Of a stretch of DNA of 64,000 bases, positions 55,548 through 64,000 are shown piece after piece. Under the pieces are notes generated by a model, which was given only the letters and a program-made list of their open reading frames with translations, was not told where the DNA came from and made no database searches. Positions within the stretch are counted from its first letter, which is position 1. Each line of letters opens with the position of its first letter. Made by a program: the position numbers and the translations under genes. The DNA lies in assembly GCF_020639365.1 (NCBI RefSeq), contig NZ_JAINUL010000001.1, positions 1,849,344 through 1,913,343 on the forward strand. Reading direction: 5' to 3'. This DNA is from Streptomyces flavotricini (GTDB taxonomy: Bacteria > Actinomycetota > Actinomycetes > Streptomycetales > Streptomycetaceae).

Positions 55548-58500
55548 TCAGGCCCGGCGCAGCCGGACCGTGACGATCTGGAAGGGGCGCAGGGTGAGGG
55601 CGACCGCGCCGTCCGCCGCGGGAGCGGCGACCGCCGGACCCGGCAGGGGGCGTTCCAGGAGGTCGGTTTCGCATGCCTGCGTGATGCGGAAATCCGCCGT
55701 CAGGCGGGCCGTCGCGCGGCCGCCGCGGGATTCGTAGAGGCGGACGATCACGTCGCCGCCGCGGTCCTCGGCCAGTTTGACCGCCTCGACCACGACCGCG
55801 TCGTTGTCCACGGCCAGCAGCGGGGTCACCGGGGCCGCCCCCTGGACCACCCGCTCCGGAAGGTTCAGCGCGTGGCCCTCGCGTACCGCGTCCGCGATCT
55901 CCGCCCCCGGTGCGAGGGAGAACCGCAGGGTGTGGCCGCCCTGGTCGGTCTCCGGGTCCGGATAGCGCGGGGCCCGCAGGAGGGAGAGGCGGACCGTGGT
56001 GGTCTGACCCCCGTCCGGTCGCACGTCGCGGGTCACGTCGTGGCCGTACGTGGAGTCGTTGAGGATCGCCGTCCCCCACCCCGGCTCCGCCACGTGGATC
56101 CAGCGGTGCGCGCAGATCTCGAACTTGGCCGCCTCCCAGGAGGTGTTGGTGTGGGTCGCCCGGTACACGTGTCCGAACTGGGTCTCCGAGGCGGACCGTT
56201 CGGCCTTCACGTCCAGCGGGAAGGCGGCCTTCAGGAACTTCTCCGTCTCGTGCCAGTCCACCTCCGTGACCATGTCCACCGTCTTGGCCCCCGCCCGCAG
56301 CGTGATCGACTGGACCGCCGCCGAGCGGCCGAAGGAGCGGGAGACCCGGACCGTGACCGCCTCCGGGCCGGCATCCGCCACCTCCAGCGCGTCCAGCTCG
56401 ACCAGATCGGTCACGCTGTTGCGGTAGAACGCGTCGATGTCCCACGCGTCCCACATGTTGGGGAAGTCGGGGTGGATCTGGAGCAGGTTCGCGGCCTGCC
56501 CCGGGGCCAGCGCCTCCCGGCGCGCCTCCAGGTCGTACGCCGACACGATCAGCCCGCGTCCGTCGATCTCCACCAGCAGCCGCCCGTTGGCGATGACGTG
56601 CCCGCCGCCGTGCCGCTCCTCCACCGTGACCGGCTGCTGCCCGGCGGCCGCCCGAGGCACTCCCGCGCCGCCCGCCGGGATGCCCCGCCGGGCGTGCGGG
56701 GCGCAGTTGAAGACCAGCTCCTCGGTGCCCTCCCCCGCCAGGGCCGAGTGCGCGGCCGACGTGATGCCGCCCAGCTCTTCCCGGACCCGCGCGTAGGTCG
56801 CGCGCGCCTCGCGGTGCACCCAGGCGATGGACGATCCGGGGAGGATGTCGTGGAACTGGTGGAGCAGCACGGTCTTCCAGATCCGCTCCAGGTCCTCGTA
56901 CGGATACGCGTACCCCGGCACCCGGACCGCGGCGCTCGCCGCCCACAGCTCGGCCTCGCGCAGCAGCGATTCGCTGCGCCGGTTGCCCTGCTTGGTCTTG
57001 GCCTGCGAGGTGTACGTGCCGCGGTGCAGTTCCAGGTACAGCTCGCCGGCCCAGACGGGCGCGTCCGCGTACTCGGCGTGCGCCTTCTCGAAGAACGCGT
57101 CGGGCCGCTCGATCTCCACGCGCGGGGAGCCTTCGAGGTCCCGCTGGCGCCGGGCCCGAGCCAGGTGCTCGCGGGTGGGGCCGCCGCCGCCGTCGCCCCA
57201 GCCGAAGGGCACCAGGGAGCGCGAACCCCGACCCTTCTCACGGTAGTTGGATGCCGCGTGCGCCAACTGCGCACCGCCGAGGTCGCTGTTGTAGGTGTCG
57301 ACGGGCGGGAAGTGGGTGAAGACACGGGTGCCGTCGATGCCCTCCCACCAGAAGGTGTGGTGCGGGAACGCGTTCACCTGCGACCAGCAGATCTTCTGTG
57401 TGAGGAACCACTTCGAGCCGGACAGCTTCACGATCTGCGGCATCGCGGCGGTGTAGCCGAAGGAGTCGGGGAGCCAGACGTTGTGGGTCTCGATGCCGAA
57501 CTCGTCCAGGAAGAACTTCTTCCCGTAAAGGAACTGACGGGCCATCGCCTCGCCGCCCACCATGTTGGTGTCGGACTCCACCCACATGCCGCCGACCGGC
57601 ACGAACTGCCCGTCCGCGATCTTCTTCTTGATCCGCTCGAAGAGCTCGGGCCGGTGGGTCTTGATCCAGTCCAGCTGCTGCGCCTGCGACATGGCGAAGA
57701 CGAAGTCGGGGTGCGCGTCCATCAGGGCGACCATGTTGGACGTGGTCCGGGAGACCTTGCGGACCGTCTCGCGCAGCGGCCACAGCCAGGCGGAGTCGAT
57801 GTGGGCGTGGCCGACCGCGCTGATCCGGTGGGCGGAGGCGCGCGCGGGCGCGGCGAGCACGCCGGTCAGGCGTGCGCGGGCGGCGGCCGCCGTCCCGGGG
57901 ACGTCGCCGAGGTCCACCGCGTCGAGGGCCGCGTCGATCGCGCGCAGGATCTCGTACCGCCGCGCGTCGGCCTCGTCGAGCTGCGTCATCAGGTCGTACA
58001 GAACCTCCAGGTCCTGTACGAGTTCCCAGACCTCGGTCTCGAAGACGGCGAGGTCCATCCGGGCGAGCCGGTAGAGGGGCTGGTCGCCACTGGTCTGCCG
58101 GTCCCCCTCGTAGGTCGCCGCGTGGTCGACCAGGACCGGGTTCGAGGCGGCCTCCACATACCATTCGACCTGTTCGCCGCCGGCCGCCGAGTCGGCCACG
58201 CGCACCCAGTCGTTGTACGGGTTCAGCGCCTTGACCTCGCCGCCGTCGGCCCGGTGGACGAGTCCCTCGCACTGGAAGCCGGGCATCATGCGGTCGAAGC
58301 CGAGGTCGAGGACGGCCTCGACCGTACGGCCCGCCCAGTCGGCCGGGACGCTGCCCGTGACCTTGAACCAGGTGGTGCCCCAGGCCGGGCCCCACGCCTC
58401 GCCCACCGCGCAGGGCTCGTACGGGGCGGCCAGCCCGTCGGCGACCGGCACCGGCTCGCCCGGTGCCTCCCAGCGCCCGATCTCCAGCGGGACCCGACGG

Positions 58501-58577
58501 GAGTGGACGGCGGGCTTGATGCGCTCCTTGAGGACCCTGCGCAGGCGGTGTTCGGTGATGCTGCGGTCGTCGTGCAT
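55548..58577 (-). CDS. GH38 alpha-mannosidase
   Basis: 1009 residues from ATG 58577. The N-terminal beta part (WGTTWFKVTGSVPADWAGRT) precedes the catalytic domain. The zinc site is GHAHIDSAWLWPLRETVRK near residue 267. The nucleophile Asp is in WVESDTNMVGGEAMARQFLY near 335. NVWLPDSFGYTAAMPQIVKL and TFWWEGIDGTRVFTHFPP follow, as in bacterial GH38. The C-terminal 450 residues are the usual beta-sandwich. No signal peptide, so it acts inside the cell on mannosides or mannosyl oligosaccharides brought in by the ABC importer encoded upstream in the same operon. Confidence 0.92.
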   Translation of the reverse strand: MHDDRSITEHRLRRVLKERIKPAVHSRRVPLEIGRWEAPGEPVPVADGLAAPYEPCAVGEAWGPAWGTTWFKVTGSVPADWAGRTVEAVLDLGFDRMMPGFQCEGLVHRADGGEVKALNPYNDWVRVADSAAGGEQVEWYVEAASNPVLVDHAATYEGDRQTSGDQPLYRLARMDLAVFETEVWELVQDLEVLYDLMTQLDEADARRYEILRAIDAALDAVDLGDVPGTAAAARARLTGVLAAPARASAHRISAVGHAHIDSAWLWPLRETVRKVSRTTSNMVALMDAHPDFVFAMSQAQQLDWIKTHRPELFERIKKKIADGQFVPVGGMWVESDTNMVGGEAMARQFLYGKKFFLDEFGIETHNVWLPDSFGYTAAMPQIVKLSGSKWFLTQKICWSQVNAFPHHTFWWEGIDGTRVFTHFPPVDTYNSDLGGAQLAHAASNYREKGRGSRSLVPFGWGDGGGGPTREHLARARRQRDLEGSPRVEIERPDAFFEKAHAEYADAPVWAGELYLELHRGTYTSQAKTKQGNRRSESLLREAELWAASAAVRVPGYAYPYEDLERIWKTVLLHQFHDILPGSSIAWVHREARATYARVREELGGITSAAHSALAGEGTEELVFNCAPHARRGIPAGGAGVPRAAAGQQPVTVEERHGGGHVIANGRLLVEIDGRGLIVSAYDLEARREALAPGQAANLLQIHPDFPNMWDAWDIDAFYRNSVTDLVELDALEVADAGPEAVTVRVSRSFGRSAAVQSITLRAGAKTVDMVTEVDWHETEKFLKAAFPLDVKAERSASETQFGHVYRATHTNTSWEAAKFEICAHRWIHVAEPGWGTAILNDSTYGHDVTRDVRPDGGQTTTVRLSLLRAPRYPDPETDQGGHTLRFSLAPGAEIADAVREGHALNLPERVVQGAAPVTPLLAVDNDAVVVEAVKLAEDRGGDVIVRLYESRGGRATARLTADFRITQACETDLLERPLPGPAVAAPAADGAVALTLRPFQIVTVRLRRA

Positions 58578-58634
58578 GACGGCTGCTCCAAGGGAGGGAG
58601 GGTTCGTATGACGGCAGGAGGGGGTGGGCGGGGC

Positions 58635-59465
58635 TCAGGTCTTGACGGCTCCCTCGCCCACTCCCTTGAAGAAGAAACGCTGGAGGGCGAAGAAGAGCAG
58701 CATGATCGGCAGGAGCGCCGCCATCGCGCCGGCGGCGATGATGCGCTGGTCGTTGGTGGTGGTGGCGCCGGCCAGGGTCTTCAGGCCGAGCTGGAGGGTG
58801 TAGTGGTCGCTGTTGGTGAGGACCAGGAGCGGCCAGAGGAAATCGTCCCAGGCGCCCATGAAGCTGGTGATGCAGACGACGGCCAGGGCCCCCTTGGCGG
58901 CGGGGAGGAAGAGCCGGGTGAACCGGGTCCATTCACCGGCACCGTCGAGGACCGCCGACTCCTCCACCTCCTTGGGCACGGCGAGGAAGGCCGAGCGCAT
59001 GATCATGATGTTGAGTACGGAGACCGCTCCGGGCAGCCAGACCCCGACGAGCGTGTCGACCAGGCCCATTTCCCGGACCGTCAGGAACATCGAGATCATC
59101 ACGGACTCGAAGGGGAACATGAGGGTGGCCACCAGCACCGTGAAGACGGACTTGCGGCCCTTCCACCCGGCCCGGGAGAGGGCGTATCCGCCCATCGCCG
59201 AGAAGAGCATGTTCGAGGTGATCGCGAGGACGGCCACGACCAGCGTGTTGCCGACGTACTGGAGCAGCGGGAACGAGTCGGCGACGAGCACGTAGTTGTC
59301 GAGGGTGGGCCGCGCGGGCAGCACGCCGTCGTACACGTTCTCTGTGCGGCCGCGGATCGAGGTCAGGAACTGCCAGACGATCGGCCCGAGCATCACGACG
59401 AGCATCAGGACCAGCGTGGCGTACCGGACGGCGAGCCGGAGCCGCCCGCGGGGGGCGGCGGTCAA
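58635..59465 (-). CDS. Sugar ABC transporter permease, MalG-like
   Basis: 276 residues with about six membrane helices (LVLMLVVMLGPIVWQFLTSI; YVGNTLVVAVLAITSNMLFS; GALAVVCITSFMGAWDDFLW; PIMLLFFALQRFFFKGVGEG). The EAA-type loop contacting the ATPase is PKEVEESAVLDGAGEWTRFT. The start overlaps the stop of the upstream permease by four bases. There is no ATPase gene in the operon, so a shared MsiK-type ATPase encoded elsewhere is likely, as in other streptomycete sugar importers. Confidence 0.9.
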   Translation of the reverse strand: MTAAPRGRLRLAVRYATLVLMLVVMLGPIVWQFLTSIRGRTENVYDGVLPARPTLDNYVLVADSFPLLQYVGNTLVVAVLAITSNMLFSAMGGYALSRAGWKGRKSVFTVLVATLMFPFESVMISMFLTVREMGLVDTLVGVWLPGAVSVLNIMIMRSAFLAVPKEVEESAVLDGAGEWTRFTRLFLPAAKGALAVVCITSFMGAWDDFLWPLLVLTNSDHYTLQLGLKTLAGATTTNDQRIIAAGAMAALLPIMLLFFALQRFFFKGVGEGAVKT

Positions 59466-60400
59466 CTCTCGTCCCCCTTCGACAGGCGGCGGCCCAGCAG
59501 GCTGAAGACCAGGGTCAACAGGAACAGCAGGATCGAGAGGGCGGAGGCGTAGCCGGTCTCGCCGGAGAAGCCGAGGCCGACCTGCCGGATGAGGAAGGGC
59601 AGGGTGCGGGCGCCGCCGCCGGGGCCGCCGCTCTCACCGCCCAGGATGTAGATCTCGGTGAAGACGCGCAGCGCGGAGATGGCCGACAGGGTGCCCACCA
59701 GCAGCATCATCGGCTTCACCTGGGGGACGGTGATGCTGAAGAAGCGGCGTACGGGGCCGGCGCCGTCGAGCGCTGCGGCTTCGTGGAGGGACGGGGACAC
59801 GTTCCCGAGCGCGGCGAGGTAGAACACCATGTAGTAGCCGAGGCCCTTCCACACGGTCACGATCATGGCGGAGACCAGCAGCATGGTGCTGTCGGTCAGG
59901 AACGGGACCGGCTCCGAGACGATGCTCAGCTTGCGGAACACGGTGTTGACGAGCCCGTCGCTGCGCAACACCCACTGCCAGATCAGGCCGACGACCACGG
60001 CGGAGGCGATCACCGGGGTGTAGAAGGCTGAGCGGAAGAACCCGATGCCGGGGATCTCGGCCTGGACGAGCACGGCGAGTGCGAGCGGCAGCAGGACCAG
60101 GCAGGGCACGACGACCACGAGGTACAGCACGCTGTTGCCGGTGGCGGTCCAGAAGTCGGGGTCGGCGAAGGCCCGGGTGTAGTTGTCGAGGCCGACGAAG
60201 GTGCCGCCGCGCAGGATCTGGGCGTCGGTGAGGGACAGGATGACGGTGTTGACGAACGGCCAGAGGCTGAAGAGGGCCACCATCACCAGGCCGGGGGCGA
60301 GGAAGAGGTAAGGGGTCCACCACCGGCGGTGGACCAGCCCGGTCTCGGCCTCCATGGCCGCGAGGGCCTTGCGGCGGTGTCGTCCGGCGTCGGCGGTCAT
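59462..60400 (-). CDS. Sugar ABC transporter permease, MalF-like
   Basis: 312 residues from ATG 60400, overlapping the binding-protein stop (ATGA). Helices include WTPYLFLAPGLVMVALFSLW, VLYLVVVVPCLVLLPLALAV and GLGYYMVFYLAALGNVSPSL. The EAA loop reads LHEAAALDGAGPVRRFFSIT. The sixth helix region is SALSILLFLLTLVFSLLGRR. It pairs with the MalG-like permease just downstream. Translational coupling across binding protein, permease and permease indicates one transcript. Confidence 0.9.
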   Translation of the reverse strand: MTADAGRHRRKALAAMEAETGLVHRRWWTPYLFLAPGLVMVALFSLWPFVNTVILSLTDAQILRGGTFVGLDNYTRAFADPDFWTATGNSVLYLVVVVPCLVLLPLALAVLVQAEIPGIGFFRSAFYTPVIASAVVVGLIWQWVLRSDGLVNTVFRKLSIVSEPVPFLTDSTMLLVSAMIVTVWKGLGYYMVFYLAALGNVSPSLHEAAALDGAGPVRRFFSITVPQVKPMMLLVGTLSAISALRVFTEIYILGGESGGPGGGARTLPFLIRQVGLGFSGETGYASALSILLFLLTLVFSLLGRRLSKGDES

Positions 60401-61731
60401 TTCCGCGCCGACTTGGCGAGCAGCTGGTTCGCCTCCTCCTGGGCCTTGCGTACGGCCGTCTGCGGATCCTGCTCGCCCTGGATCGCCTTCTGCATCTCGC
60501 GGACGACCGCGTCGCCGACCTGGTTGGTCCACTGGACCGGGGTGTTGGCGTCGAGTGCGGCGCTCGCCAGCTGTTCGGCGCCGACCGCCCGGGCGACCGT
60601 CTCGGCGTCCTTGCCGTCGCCCCGGTCCGCGAACCGCGGATCGGCCAGGCCCCGGGCGTTGGACGGGTAGATGGTCGCGTTCTTCGAGAACTCCACCTGG
60701 TTGGGGCCGTTGGTCACCCACTTCGCGAACTCGGTGGCCGCGTCGAGGTGCTTGGTGTCCTTCTTGATGCCGAGCGACTGGGCGTAGATGCCGATGTGGC
60801 CGAGTTTGCCGGTGACGGCGCCGGCGACCTGGGTGCCGGCGTAGATCTGCGGGGCGTTCTGCTTGATGTCCTTGACGAAGCCCGGGGAGCCGGGGCCGAA
60901 GACGAGTTTGCCGCCGCCGTACAGCTGGTTGATGTCGTCGGACTTGAGGAGGGATTCCTTGGGCATGGCGCCCTTGGCGTACAGGTCCTTCATCCGCTGG
61001 ACCCACTCGACGGCCTTGGGGGTGTCGAAGACGAAACGATCCTGCGCCTCATTCAGGATCGGTACGCCCATCTTCTGCCAGTCCCCGGGCAGGCGGCCCT
61101 TGGGGTCGGCCATGAAGGCGGAGTACCGGCCGCCGGACACGGCGGCGATCTTGTCGGCGTAGTCGAAGAACTGCTCGACGCTGGTCGGCGGCTGCGCCGG
61201 GTCGAGGCCGGACTTCTCGAAGAGCTCCTTGTTGTACGTGAGGATCTCCGGGGTCACGTACCAGGGATACGCGTACACGCCGTCGCCCTTCCCCGGGAGC
61301 TTGAACTGCTCCCAGGCCCCGGGGACGTACTCCCCGGCGACCTGCGGGTCGAGCCCCGCGACGTCGGCGAGCAGGCCGCGGTCGCCGAGGAGCTGGAAGG
61401 AGTCGGTGGAGAGGTTGACCACGTCGGGGAGGGCGCCGGCCTGGGCGTCGGCGACGAGCTTCTCGTTGTAGCCGTCGCCGGGGACGTCCTCCCATCTGAC
61501 CTTCGCCCCCGGGTACTTCTTCTCGAAGGCGTCGATCACGCCCTGCACGTACGCCGTGAACTTGGGCTTGAGCTGGAGGGTGCGGAAGGTGATCTCGCCG
61601 GCGACCTCGCCGGTCTTCTCGCCCTGCCGCACGTCCGCGGCGCCACCGCTCACGCCGCAGGCGGAGACCGAGAGGAACGTGCCGGCCACGAGCGTGGCGA
61701 CGGCTGTGCGGGTCGCGTTCGAACGGGTCAT
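60397..61731 (-). CDS. Sugar-binding lipoprotein of the ABC importer
   Basis: 444 residues from ATG 61731 after GAAGGTGG. The lipoprotein signal AVATLVAGTFLSVSAC ends at Cys 25 or so. The mature protein is a type 1 extracellular solute-binding protein: YVQGVIDAFEKKYPGAKVRW, DVVNLSTDSFQLLGDRGLLA, VYAYPWYVTPEILTYNKELF and LGIKKDTKHLDAATEFAKWV. It is the first gene of the mannosidase operon, so mannose-containing oligosaccharides are the likely ligand (inference). It is preceded by two LacI-type operators. Confidence 0.9.
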   Translation of the reverse strand: MTRSNATRTAVATLVAGTFLSVSACGVSGGAADVRQGEKTGEVAGEITFRTLQLKPKFTAYVQGVIDAFEKKYPGAKVRWEDVPGDGYNEKLVADAQAGALPDVVNLSTDSFQLLGDRGLLADVAGLDPQVAGEYVPGAWEQFKLPGKGDGVYAYPWYVTPEILTYNKELFEKSGLDPAQPPTSVEQFFDYADKIAAVSGGRYSAFMADPKGRLPGDWQKMGVPILNEAQDRFVFDTPKAVEWVQRMKDLYAKGAMPKESLLKSDDINQLYGGGKLVFGPGSPGFVKDIKQNAPQIYAGTQVAGAVTGKLGHIGIYAQSLGIKKDTKHLDAATEFAKWVTNGPNQVEFSKNATIYPSNARGLADPRFADRGDGKDAETVARAVGAEQLASAALDANTPVQWTNQVGDAVVREMQKAIQGEQDPQTAVRKAQEEANQLLAKSARK

Positions 61732-61910
61732 CGTCGCCACCTTCAGGGGGAGTTCCGGCCTCACTGCCGGAGCGCGCAGCCCACGCTGACCCCAAATCCA
61801 GATCGCGTCAATGCGGCCGAAGTCGGGATGGGCGGGTACCGGTGGGTCCCGAATGGCGACAGGGGCCGTACAGGCAGAGGGAACCGCCTGAGTCAACACC
61901 GCGACAACCT

Positions 61911-61928
61911 GCACTAATGCGCTTTAGT
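61911..61928. promoter_or_regulatory. LacI-type operator copy 1
   Basis: GCACTAATGCGCTTTAGT. The core ACTAATGC/GCTTTAGT is an inverted repeat with one mismatch per half and a central CG, the pattern of LacI-family operators. It lies 180 bases upstream of the sugar-binding protein start. Confidence 0.65.
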
Positions 61929-62015
61929 TCTGACCCGTCGCAACGCGATATCGATTCCATAACAACGCCCGCCCGGCGCCGGATGTTGACTGTTTACCGG
62001 CGCTGCAACAGCCCC

Positions 62016-62033
62016 GCACTAATGCGCTTTACC
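62016..62033. promoter_or_regulatory. LacI-type operator copy 2
   Basis: GCACTAATGCGCTTTACC repeats the first 16 bases of copy 1 exactly. The copies are 105 bases apart start to start, ten helical turns, so both face the same side of the DNA. Confidence 0.65.
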
Positions 62034-62093
62034 TGACACCGGCCCAAAACCCTGTTGCGCGCGCCGCCTTCGGATGGTCGGCTCCGCCCCACA

Positions 62094-62169
62094 CGGCGTG
62101 TAGCTCAGCAGCCAGAGCACCGGCCTGCACAGTCGGAGGGCGCAGGGGCAGAACCTGCCACGCCGGCCA
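62094..62169 (+). tRNA. tRNA-like cloverleaf, anticodon GCA (Cys), non-consensus T-loop and D-loop
   Basis: 76 bases fold in standard tRNA geometry. Acceptor CGGCGTG/CACGCCG is seven perfect pairs. The D-stem is GCTC/GAGC with loop AGCAGCCA, the anticodon stem CCGGC/GTCGG with loop CTGCACA giving anticodon GCA, a five-base variable region, and T-stem GCAGG/CCTGC. Discriminator G and an encoded CCA follow. The T-loop is GGCAGAA instead of TTCRANY, and the D-loop lacks GG. All helices pair although the invariant loop bases are gone. It may be a divergent, a specialised or a dying tRNA-Cys. Confidence 0.55.
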
Positions 62170-62361
62170 TGGAACCCGACGCCGACGCTCACGGCGCGCG
62201 GTGGCGTGCCGAGGGCGCCGCCCTCCTGGAGCGCGCGCCGGAGGAGGCCGTCACGGGGCGCGCCCCGGACCCCCGGCCGGCCTCCTGCGGCATGCCGTCG
62301 CGTCGATGGTCACCAGGCGCGGCCTGCCCGGTCGCGCGGCTCCGGTCGGCCGCCGATCCCC

Positions 62362-62721
62362 CTACTTCATCCGGTACTCGACCTTTTCGGCGAGTTTTCC
62401 GTCCTTGAAGCAGAAGCGGTAGACCGTCTCCCCCTCACTGTCCTCGGCCGACATGTACCAGGAGCAGACGCTGCCCTCGGGTTCGGCCGGGCCGCCCGCC
62501 TTCAGGGCGTTCTTGATGAAGCTGTCCCCGGAGGGCATCTTGGCGCGGACCGCGTCCTGCGGGTCGCCGACGTTCACGGACCGGTAGACACCTGGTTCGA
62601 GCATCGTCTTCCCCGCGGCGTCCACGACCTTCCCGACCCCGAAGACGAGCGCCCCGACAGCCGCGATGCCGAGCACCAACGCCACCCCGCAGCCGATGAG
62701 ACAGCCCTTGTGCTGCGCCAC
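62362..62721 (-). CDS. Small membrane-anchored protein of unknown function
   Basis: 119 residues from GTG 62721 after GGAGG. One N-terminal transmembrane helix (GCLIGCGVALVLGIAAVGAL) follows a short basic start with two cysteines. The rest (VNVGDPQDAVRAKMPSGDSF, VCSWYMSAEDSEGETVYRFC) would be outside and carries a cysteine pair. A BamE/SmpA-like pattern (short conserved turn after a GDP motif) is possible but not certain. It is divergent from the universal stress protein gene. Confidence 0.72.
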   Translation of the reverse strand: MAQHKGCLIGCGVALVLGIAAVGALVFGVGKVVDAAGKTMLEPGVYRSVNVGDPQDAVRAKMPSGDSFIKNALKAGGPAEPEGSVCSWYMSAEDSEGETVYRFCFKDGKLAEKVEYRMK

Positions 62722-62916
62722 GTCCGTTCCTCCGTACCTTGCCGAACCCCGCCGATCTCACTGACACCCAGACCTTCGCAAGCCGGCCGTACCGCGCGCT
62801 GTCCTCCAAAGTCTTCGGCGCCCGCAACGATCGTCGCCGTTCGAGGTCGGCCCCCCTCATCCGTGTATACAAGAGGCGAAGCAAGGACGATACGGATGAA
62901 ACGAGAGGATTCCACC

Positions 62917-63369
62917 ATGAGTGAGACCATCGAGCCTCTGATCGTCGTCGGCGTGGACGGTTCGAACCACTCGAAGGAAGCCCTGCGCTGGGCCGTGGCC
63001 CAGGCCAAGGCCATCGGCGGCCGGGTGCACGCCGTCATGAGCTGGGAGTGGAACACCAATCCGTTCGCCGTGGGCACCGGCACCCCCGACGAGCTGGTGG
63101 ACGCGGAGGAGACGGCCCGCCGGCGCCTCGCGGACACCGTGGCCTCCGCCGTCGGCACCTCCCCCGGCGTACCCGTCTTCCGCCGGGTCGAACAGGGCTC
63201 ACCGGCCCAGGTGCTCGTGGACGCCTCCAAGGAGGCGGACCTGACGGTCGTCGGCACCCGGGGCTACGGCGGCTTCAAGGGCGTCCTGCTCGGCTCGGTG
63301 AGCCAGCAGGTGGTGCAGTACGCGGCGAGCACGGTGGTGGTGGTCCGCGAGGGCGAGGACGAGGACTAG
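62917..63369 (+). CDS. Universal stress protein, single UspA domain
   Basis: 150 residues from ATG 62917 after GAGAGG; ATG 62896 is an alternative. The fold begins LIVVGVDGSNHSKEALRWAV. The ATP-binding glycine motif is VVGTRGYGGFKGVLLGSVSQ near residue 115, ending with the strand STVVVVREG. Nucleotide binding is therefore expected. Such proteins respond to dormancy, redox or nutrient stress. No operon partner is seen. Confidence 0.9.
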   Translation: MSETIEPLIVVGVDGSNHSKEALRWAVAQAKAIGGRVHAVMSWEWNTNPFAVGTGTPDELVDAEETARRRLADTVASAVGTSPGVPVFRRVEQGSPAQVLVDASKEADLTVVGTRGYGGFKGVLLGSVSQQVVQYAASTVVVVREGEDED

Positions 63370-63432
63370 GCCGAGGACCGGGGCCCGTTGCGCAGTGGAC
63401 CGCCTGTCGGACCCGCCTGGGATGCTCCGGGC

Positions 63433-63888
63433 ATGGAGATGACAGTGCAGCTGACGATCGACTGCTCCGATCCGCAGAGAATGGTGGCCTTCTGGGCCGA
63501 GGCCCTGGGCTACGTGCCCGAGCCTCCGCCGGGCGGGCACGCCACGTGGCGTGCCCACTGGGCGGCGGTGGGGGTGCCCGAGGCGGAGTTGCCGGCCGGG
63601 GCCGGGGACGTTCCGGAGTCGATCATCGATCCCGCGGGACGCGGACCGCGGGTGTGGTTCCAGCAGGTCCCGGAGCCGAAGGCCGTCAAGAACCGGTGGC
63701 ACTTCGACCTCAAGGTCGGTGGGGGCCGTGACGTCCCGCCGGACGTCCGCGCACAACGGGTCAAGGCCACGGTGGAACGGCTGGTCGAAGCCGGGGCCAC
63801 CGTGCTGCGGATCAAGGACGAGCCGGACACGGGGTTCTACGCCGCGGCCCTGCAGGACCCCGAGGGCAACGAATTCGACGTCGTCTGA
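63433..63888 (+). CDS. VOC-family glyoxalase-like protein
   Basis: 151 residues from ATG 63433 (ATG 63439 possible). It has the glyoxalase-like order VQLTIDCSDPQRMVAFWAEA, RVWFQQVPEPKAVKNRWHFD and YAAALQDPEGNEFDVV. A His in WHFDLKV and the Glu in EGNEFDVV fit a VOC metal site. The reaction is unknown. It lies 64 bases after the stress protein gene. From 63889 to the window end I see no supported gene. Confidence 0.85.
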   Translation: MEMTVQLTIDCSDPQRMVAFWAEALGYVPEPPPGGHATWRAHWAAVGVPEAELPAGAGDVPESIIDPAGRGPRVWFQQVPEPKAVKNRWHFDLKVGGGRDVPPDVRAQRVKATVERLVEAGATVLRIKDEPDTGFYAAALQDPEGNEFDVV

Positions 63889-64000
63889 GGGCCGTTGCGG
63901 CGGTGCCGGTCACAGCCGCTCGTTCACGGCCGCGACCGGTTCCGCCGCCTCGGGGCGGACGGAGCCCCGGGAGGGGCGGGTTCAAGCCGCCGGCTCGGCC

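Larger units (their letters stand above)
61732..62361. other. Regulatory region of the mannosidase operon plus tRNA-like element
   Basis: 630 bases with no protein gene supported. It holds the operon promoter, two operator copies (61911-61928 and 62016-62033), and the cloverleaf at 62094-62169. From 62170 to 62361 I see nothing certain; it is high-GC and downstream of the minus-strand membrane protein gene. Confidence 0.5.

Noticed and set aside
55473..59552. Very long open frame on the plus strand opposite the mannosidase and permease genes
   Set aside because: It is the complement of strongly supported genes and has no recognisable motif. High third-position GC opens antisense frames in this genome. 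The same applies to 41662-45651 plus.
63889..64000. C-terminus of a further minus-strand gene (AEPVAAVNERL stop at 63910)
   Set aside because: An in-frame stop lies about 75 bases further upstream on the minus strand and no start codon fits, so no gene can be supported.

Overview
The window is high-GC DNA with strong G/C at third codon positions, GTG starts, many SpoIIE-type phosphatases and typical actinomycete families (XRE/DUF5753-like regulator, DUF397-style ATPase neighbour, DUF4328, DUF1996, SCO0930-like lipoprotein). This points to a Streptomyces chromosome, probably an arm region. All calls are from reading the sequence; no database search was run.

Layout. 1-1,000: regulator plus anti-sigma-like ATPase pair. 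1,071-20,839: a dense defence island. It has a plus-strand McrBC-type restriction operon (Mrr-like protein, McrB with DUF4357 and EVE-like reader regions, McrC, RelE-like/UvrD helicase). Facing it is a minus-strand operon reading RecB/Cas4-like nuclease, pPIWI_RE-associated REase, DinG-like iron-sulfur helicase, pPIWI_RE Argonaute-like protein, then an N6-adenine methylase. A second, paralogous methylase is divergent from the operon head, so the two methylases bracket the PIWI-RE module. This is the most interesting system in the window. 21,089-23,700: a SWIM zinc-finger protein and gene debris. 23,714-32,000: three SpoIIE-family phosphatases and an orphan solute-binding lipoprotein; one phosphatase looks catalytically dead. 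32,052-39,000: an EF-G paralogue, two lipoproteins, and a membrane haem-like protein coupled to a NuoF-ferredoxin fusion. 39,382-47,000: PucR-like regulator, ECF sigma factor with a zinc-finger tail, DUF1996 and DUF4142 exported proteins, a fourth SpoIIE phosphatase and a phosphatase remnant. 47,057-55,500: secreted peptidase, SRPBCC protein, MFS exporter, thioesterase, hydrolase, FadH-like enoate reductase, DUF4328 protein, and an alpha/beta hydrolase broken by a single stop. 55,548-61,731: an ABC sugar importer plus GH38 alpha-mannosidase operon, headed by two near-palindromic LacI-type operators 105 bp apart. 61,732-64,000: a tRNA-like cloverleaf with a GCA anticodon but an aberrant T-loop, a small membrane protein, a universal stress protein and a VOC protein.

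How the genes work together. In the island, the methylases would mark self DNA. McrBC would restrict DNA carrying foreign modification. The PIWI-RE module (guide-binding-like protein, helicase, two PD-(D/E)XK nucleases) would attack invading nucleic acid. The functional assembly is inference; the domain content and gene coupling are read from the sequence.
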